11,455 nt of DNA from assembly GCA_031276105.1 (NCBI GenBank), contig JAISNS010000128.1, positions 1-11,455 on the forward strand. The letters are read 5' to 3'. Source of the DNA: Dysgonamonadaceae bacterium (GTDB taxonomy: Bacteria > Bacteroidota > Bacteroidia > Bacteroidales > Azobacteroidaceae). Within the stretch, counting starts at the first letter, position 1, and every line of letters begins with the position of its first letter. Below the pieces are notes generated by a model. The model did no database searches and was not told where the DNA came from. It worked only from the letters and a program-made list of their open reading frames with translations. The position numbers and the translations under genes were made by a program. Of the stretch, positions 7,632-11,455 are shown piece by piece.

Positions 7632-8603
7632 TCAGAACGCGCTTGCTTTCAGTTGCAAGCCGGTTTTTTCTTCCAGGCCGAACAGCAGGTTGAAATTCTG
7701 CAATGCCTGTCCGGAAGCGCCTTTCAGGAGATTGTCGATTACGGAAACGATGAACAGTTTGTTTCCGTGTTTTTCTATGTGCAGGATACACTTGTTGGTA
7801 TTGACCACCTGCTTCAAATCCGGATTATTATCGTAAACATGAGTGAAGGCAGCATCGCTGTAATAGTCGCGGTACAGTTCTACGGCTTCTTTTTCCGGCA
7901 AATCCGAGCAGGTGTAAATGTCGGCAAAAATACCGCGGGGGAAATCGCCCCTTACCGGAATAAAATTAATATCGCGGTCGAAGCCGCTTTGCAGACCGAG
8001 AATCGTTTCCTTTATCTCTTTCAGATGCTGATGCTCAAAAGCTTTGTAAACCGAGAGATTGTTATCCCGCCAACTGAAATGCGAAGTCGCGCCCGGCTTG
8101 ACGCCGGCTCCCGTAGAACCGGTAACGGCATGTACATGTATTTCGTCCTTCAACAACTTTTCCGCTGCCAACGGTAATAAAGCCAACTGAATAGCCGTCG
8201 CAAAACATCCGGGATTAGCAATGCGGCTTGCCCCGGCGATTGTCGCTTTATTCAGTTCGGGGAGTCCGTAAACAAAAGCTTCCGCCGTTTCTTTATGACG
8301 GTAATCCATCGAAAGGTCGATGATTTTGAGTGCATTGGGAATATCCTGTTCCTCCATAAACCGGCGGCTTTCCCCGTGTGCGGAACAAAGGAATAAAGCG
8401 TCGATTCCGGCCAACGAATATCCGTCCGAAAAACGGACGTCCGTTTCTCCGGCCAATCCTCCATGAATATCTGTAATCCTGTTTCCGGCATTGCTCCCGC
8501 TGTGGATAAACACGATTTCAACTGCGGGGTGATTCATCAACAAGCGAATCAATTCTCCGGCGGTATATCCTGCGCCGCCGATTATTCCGATTTTTATTTT
8601 CAT
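7632..8603 (-). CDS. argC: N-acetyl- (or N-succinyl-) gamma-glutamyl-phosphate reductase
   Basis: ArgC reduces acylated gamma-glutamyl phosphate to the semialdehyde with NADPH, the third step from glutamate toward ornithine. The 323-residue protein shows the NADP-binding GIIGGAGYTAGEL (6-18), the catalytic cysteine in ANPGCFATA (C133), GSTGAGVKP (162-170) and the active-site histidine region FEHQHLKEI (H193). Length fits the short, stand-alone ArgC class. The start at 8603 (MKIKIGIIGG) is chosen because the longer reading frame from 8657 only adds 18 residues, MFTRLLVYSFTRLLTYSL, encoded by the intergenic repeat. The gene follows argG after 130 bp. In the Bacteroides lineage the arginine route is known to use N-succinyl rather than N-acetyl intermediates, so the natural substrate may be succinylated. 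No argD follows; the convergent PUL begins instead. Confidence 0.95.
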   Translation of the reverse strand: MKIKIGIIGGAGYTAGELIRLLMNHPAVEIVFIHSGSNAGNRITDIHGGLAGETDVRFSDGYSLAGIDALFLCSAHGESRRFMEEQDIPNALKIIDLSMDYRHKETAEAFVYGLPELNKATIAGASRIANPGCFATAIQLALLPLAAEKLLKDEIHVHAVTGSTGAGVKPGATSHFSWRDNNLSVYKAFEHQHLKEIKETILGLQSGFDRDINFIPVRGDFPRGIFADIYTCSDLPEKEAVELYRDYYSDAAFTHVYDNNPDLKQVVNTNKCILHIEKHGNKLFIVSVIDNLLKGASGQALQNFNLLFGLEEKTGLQLKASAF

Positions 8604-8604
8604 A

Positions 8605-8746
8605 AGTGAGTAAGTGAGTAAACGAGTAAACGAGTAAACAAGTAAACGAGTAAACAAGTAAACGAGTAAACAAGTTAACGAGTAAATAAACGCCGCTTTG
8701 CGCCCTCGTTTACTCGTTTACTTGTTTCCTCGTTTACTTATTTACT
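8605..8746. repeat. GTAAACGA-type inverted repeat array between argG and argC (repeat copy 2)
   Basis: About ten imperfect 8-bp units (GTAAACGA, with GTAAACAA and GTAAGTGA variants) run from 8605 to 8690. A GC-rich CGCCGCTTTGCGCC (8691-8704) follows, then the opposite-strand units at 8705-8746. Aligning 8649-8690 with 8705-8746 gives 36 of 42 matched positions and a 14-nt loop. Positions 8691-8738 match 7580-7627 of copy 1 at 46 of 48 bases in the same orientation. The array includes the argG stop (8734-8736) and ends one base before the argC start. It could attenuate transcription from argG into argC, or be a dispersed repeat that landed here. Confidence 0.9.
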
Positions 8747-9924
8747 GCATGATAAATCTTTGTTGGGATAGCGGTAATTTTGGTAAACCCTTTAGCGTCT
8801 TCCGGCGTCCAGGCTTTATTTATTTCGCCGTATTCGCCAAAGTCGGCATTCATCAAATCGAATTTGCTTTCTACGCCGATCAAAGTATAATGATACGGGC
8901 GAAGGCGGAGCGTCGTTGTACCGGTTACGTTTTTCTGCGAACTTTGCAGAAAGGCTTCCATGTCGCGCATCACCGGTTCCAAGTATTGCGCTTCGTGCAA
9001 AAACATCCCGTACCAAGTTCCGATTTGGTCTTTCCAGTATTGTTGCCATTTGCTTAGCGTATGCTTTTCCAGCATCTTATGTGCATTAATGATAAGCAAA
9101 GGCGCCGCCGCTTCAAATCCAACCCGTCCTTTTATTCCGATAATAGTATCGCCGATGTGCATATCCCGTCCGATAGCGTATCGCGAAGCGATCCGTTCGA
9201 CTTCCCGGATAGCGTCCACCCTGTTTTCATATTCCTTCCCGTTGACTGCCGATATTTCTCCTTCGACGAAAGCAATTTTCAGAATTTCTTCGCCTTTTTC
9301 CTGTAATTGCGAAGGATAAGCTTCTTCGGGCAACGTTTGATCGGACTTCAGGGTTTCTTTTCCGCCGATGCTGGTTCCCCAGAGGCCTTTATTGATGGAA
9401 TATTCCATTTTAGTAAAATCCGCTTCAAAGCCATGCTCTTTCAAGTAATTGATTTCGTATTCCCGGGAGAGCATCCGGTCGCGGGTAGGGGTAAGAATCC
9501 CTATTTCGGGCGCTAATACATCGAAAGTCAAGTCGAAGCGCACCTGATCGTTTCCGGCTCCGGTACTTCCGTGCGCCACATAGTCCGCCCCGATTTCTTT
9601 GGCGTAATTGATGATGGCAATAGCCTGGAAGATTCGTTCGGAACTCACCGAAATGGGGTAAGTCCCGTTTCGGAGAACATTCCCGAAGACCATGTATTTG
9701 ATGCTTTTTTCGTAATATTCGCCGGTAATATCCAGAGCGACATGTTGTTTCGCTCCCAGGCGGTAAGCTCGTTCTTCTACTTTTTTCAGGTCATCGGCAG
9801 AAAAGCCGCCCGTATCGGCAATCGCCGTATATACATCATAACCCAATTCCTGCGATAAATACATGGCGCAAAACGAAGTGTCGAGACCGCCACTGTAAGC
9901 CAAAACTACTTTTTTCTTTTCCAT
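8734..9924 (-). CDS. argG: Argininosuccinate synthase
   Basis: ArgG condenses citrulline and aspartate with ATP to give argininosuccinate, the penultimate step of arginine synthesis in the cytoplasm. The 396-residue protein is full length. It carries the N-type ATP-pyrophosphatase loop AYSGGLDTS (9-17), the citrulline/aspartate-binding HGSTGAGNDQVRFD (118-131) and YSINKGLWGTSIGG (175-188). The start ATG lies 16 bp after the GNAT stop, indicating co-transcription. The last codons (VNK, stop) fall inside the GTAAACGA repeat right arm, so the C-terminus may have been set by the repeat; the protein body is unaffected. Assignment is secure. Confidence 0.97.
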   Translation of the reverse strand: MEKKKVVLAYSGGLDTSFCAMYLSQELGYDVYTAIADTGGFSADDLKKVEERAYRLGAKQHVALDITGEYYEKSIKYMVFGNVLRNGTYPISVSSERIFQAIAIINYAKEIGADYVAHGSTGAGNDQVRFDLTFDVLAPEIGILTPTRDRMLSREYEINYLKEHGFEADFTKMEYSINKGLWGTSIGGKETLKSDQTLPEEAYPSQLQEKGEEILKIAFVEGEISAVNGKEYENRVDAIREVERIASRYAIGRDMHIGDTIIGIKGRVGFEAAAPLLIINAHKMLEKHTLSKWQQYWKDQIGTWYGMFLHEAQYLEPVMRDMEAFLQSSQKNVTGTTTLRLRPYHYTLIGVESKFDLMNADFGEYGEINKAWTPEDAKGFTKITAIPTKIYHAVNK

Positions 9925-9940
9925 CGTTTATTTTGTGTTT

Positions 9941-10510
9941 TTAATTATTATTCTCTGTTCTGTGTTTTTGTGTTCGTTCCGGGTCGTAAAGCATAGCCGT
10001 ACAGATGCAATACTTTCTTCCGGTTCGTTGCAGGATGTCGTAGTTGACGCAACCCTGACATCCTCTCCAAAAGGAATCATCATCGGTTAGTTCGGCGAAG
10101 GTAACGGGAACATATCCGAGGGCGGTATTGATTTTCATTACGGCGGCTCCGGAGGTCAGTCCGAAGAGTTTGGCTTCCGGATATTTCTCCCTTGAGAGTT
10201 GAAATGATTTTTCTTTGATTTTCCGCGCCAGTCCGTTTCCTCTGAATTGTTCAACGACGATTAAGCCCGAATTGGCTACATACTTTTTGTTTCCCCAGCT
10301 TTCGATGTAGCAGAATCCGGCCAGTTGGTTGTCGGCCAATGCAATAATGGCTTTACCTTCCCGCATTTTTTGTTCGATATATTCCGGAGTACGTTTAGCG
10401 ATTCCGGTTCCCCGTATTTTAGCTGCGTTTTCAATTGTTTCGAGTATGACCGGCACATAGGGGATGTGACTTTCGTTTGCGATTAGAATTTCTATTTTAT
10501 TTTGCTCCAT
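9941..10510 (-). CDS. GNAT-family acyltransferase, probable glutamate N-acyltransferase of arginine synthesis
   Basis: This 189-residue protein has the GNAT acyl-CoA-binding motif at VVEQFRGNGLARKI (85-98, QxxGxGxA type), preceded by the central beta strands AIIALADNQLAGFCYIE (54-70). It sits directly before argG, as a similar GNAT does in Bacteroides arginine operons, and no classical ArgA or ArgJ is visible here. The inferred role is the first step, acylation of glutamate with acetyl- or succinyl-CoA. A C-terminal cluster, CQGC at 151-154 and CIC at 168-170, looks like a metal or disulfide site and is unusual for a plain GNAT. The last dozen residues (ERTQKHRTENNN) are polar and probably disordered. 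The start overlaps the fabD end by 14 bp, so translation is likely coupled. The GNAT fold is firm; the substrate is inferred from context. Confidence 0.8.
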   Translation of the reverse strand: MEQNKIEILIANESHIPYVPVILETIENAAKIRGTGIAKRTPEYIEQKMREGKAIIALADNQLAGFCYIESWGNKKYVANSGLIVVEQFRGNGLARKIKEKSFQLSREKYPEAKLFGLTSGAAVMKINTALGYVPVTFAELTDDDSFWRGCQGCVNYDILQRTGRKYCICTAMLYDPERTQKHRTENNN

Positions 10511-11375
10511 TTGTTTCTACTCCGGAATTGATTTTCTTTATCAGTCCTTGCAGCACATTACCCGGTCCAAGTTCGGTAAAAATGGTTGCGCCGTCTGCAA
10601 TCATGTTTTGTACGGATTGCGTCCATTTGACTGGAGCGGTTAATTGAGCGATTAGATGGGTTTTGATAGCAGCCGCATCGGTTTCGCCCTTCGTCGAAAC
10701 GTTTTGGTAAACCGGACAGAGCGGCGTATTAAACGTGGTCGTATCAATCGCGTTGGCCAATTCGGTTCGCGCAGGTTCCATCAGGGGAGAATGGAAAGCG
10801 CCTCCGACTTTCAGTTTCAAAGCTCTTTTAGCGCCGGCGGCCAACAGTTCTTCACAAGCTTTATCAATGCCTGAAATCGTTCCGGAAATGACAATCTGTC
10901 CCGGACAATTGTAATTGGCCGGAACGACAATATCGCTGATACCGTCGCATATTGTTTCCACTTTTTCATCGGATAAAGCCAGAACGGCCGCCATTGTGCC
11001 GGGTATTTTTTCACATGCTTTTTGCATGGCCAAAGCCCGCTTGTAAACTAATTGAAGTCCGTCTTCGAACGATAAAGCTCCGGCAGCCACTAATGCGGAA
11101 AATTCGCCTAAGGAATGACCGGCAACCATCTCCGGTTTGAAATCTTCGCCTAACATTTTGGCTAATACAACGGAATGAAGGAAGATAGCCGGTTGAGTTA
11201 CCTTAGTTTGGCGAAGGTCTTCATCCGTACCTTCAAACATCAGATCGGTAATGCGAAATCCTAATATTTCATTGGCTTTTTCGAACATCGCCTTTGCAAC
11301 AGCCGACCGTTCGTACAAATCTTTTCCCATTCCGACAAATTGCGCTCCCTGACCGGGAAATACATAAGCTTTCAT
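10497..11375 (-). CDS. fabD: Malonyl-CoA:acyl carrier protein transacylase
   Basis: FabD transfers malonyl from CoA to acyl carrier protein, supplying the extender unit for type II fatty acid synthesis. The 292-residue protein is complete. It shows FPGQGAQ (6-12, oxyanion region), the nucleophile in GHSLGEFSA (S88), R113 in the YKRALAMQ block that binds the malonyl carboxylate, and the catalytic histidine in GGAFHSPLM (H195). GPGNVLQGLIKKI (270-282) is the usual C-terminal block. The gene is the first of the leftward run, with a promoter-like -7 box just upstream and a 14-bp overlap with the GNAT gene. Other fab genes are not adjacent in the window. Assignment is secure. Confidence 0.97.
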   Translation of the reverse strand: MKAYVFPGQGAQFVGMGKDLYERSAVAKAMFEKANEILGFRITDLMFEGTDEDLRQTKVTQPAIFLHSVVLAKMLGEDFKPEMVAGHSLGEFSALVAAGALSFEDGLQLVYKRALAMQKACEKIPGTMAAVLALSDEKVETICDGISDIVVPANYNCPGQIVISGTISGIDKACEELLAAGAKRALKLKVGGAFHSPLMEPARTELANAIDTTTFNTPLCPVYQNVSTKGETDAAAIKTHLIAQLTAPVKWTQSVQNMIADGATIFTELGPGNVLQGLIKKINSGVETNGAK

Positions 11376-11405
11376 CTGTAATTATATATATTTTTAAACA
11401 AGGCT

Positions 11406-11414
11406 GCAAATTTA
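11406..11414 (-). promoter_or_regulatory. Putative -7 box of the fabD-GNAT-argG promoter
   Basis: On the minus strand 11414-11406 reads TAAATTTGC, matching the Bacteroidetes TAnnTTTG -7 element, about 31 bp before the fabD ATG. No convincing TTTG appears at the expected -33 distance; the upstream region is AT-rich. The start codon would follow a short leader of about 25 nt. Nothing else is recognised in 11376-11455. Confidence 0.5.
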
Positions 11415-11455
11415 CGGCAAATAATTGAAATTATTATTACACGCGGGATAATTGT

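Noticed and set aside
7561..8177. Plus-strand open frames across argC
   Set aside because: They begin in the repeat arm and run antisense to a well-supported argC; no domain is visible.
8698..9057. Plus-strand frame beginning LLVYLFPRLL, antisense to argG
   Set aside because: Its N-terminus is translated repeat and the remainder is a shadow of argG.

Overview
The window is chromosomal DNA from a member of the Bacteroidetes, most probably order Bacteroidales. The evidence is a SusC/SusD pair, lipoproteins with Bacteroidetes-style signal peptides, promoters with a TAnnTTTGC -7 box, little sign of Shine-Dalgarno sequences, and an arginine gene order (GNAT, argG, argC) familiar from Bacteroides relatives. 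Genus or species cannot be assigned from this sequence alone.

Left half (1-7489, + strand): a compact polysaccharide utilization locus. A promoter at 22-55 and an AT-rich leader with a duplicated segment precede four genes: a SusC-type TonB-dependent transporter, a SusD-like lipoprotein of the SusD_2 type, a GH18 lipoprotein with an intact DxxDxDxE catalytic motif, and a lipoprotein with a DUF1735-like N-terminus and a LamG/concanavalin-type C-terminal domain. This order resembles the start of the high-mannose N-glycan locus of B. thetaiotaomicron (BT3983 to BT3986). The likely job is capture, cleavage and import of N-glycans or another GlcNAc-containing glycan. No GH92 mannosidase, regulator or sigma/anti-sigma pair lies inside the window. 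Between the GH18 and LamG genes is an array of 23-bp repeats, each a small hairpin.

Right half (7632-11375, - strand): four housekeeping genes read toward the PUL: fabD (malonyl-CoA:ACP transacylase), a GNAT acyltransferase thought to supply acylated glutamate for arginine synthesis, argG and argC. fabD and the GNAT gene overlap by 14 bp, and GNAT and argG are 16 bp apart, so these three look like one operon. A -7 box is visible just upstream of fabD. argC follows argG after a 130-bp repeat-filled gap.

The most unusual structure is a family of GTAAACGA 8-bp tandem repeats arranged as long inverted repeats. One copy lies between the convergent PUL and argC, where it can act as a bidirectional terminator. 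A second lies between argC and argG. They share a 48-bp direct repeat (46/48 identical), so argC is flanked by directly repeated DNA. The repeats run into the stop codons of the LamG gene and of argG and create a false N-terminal extension on argC. No tRNA, rRNA, CRISPR array, transposase or phage gene was seen.
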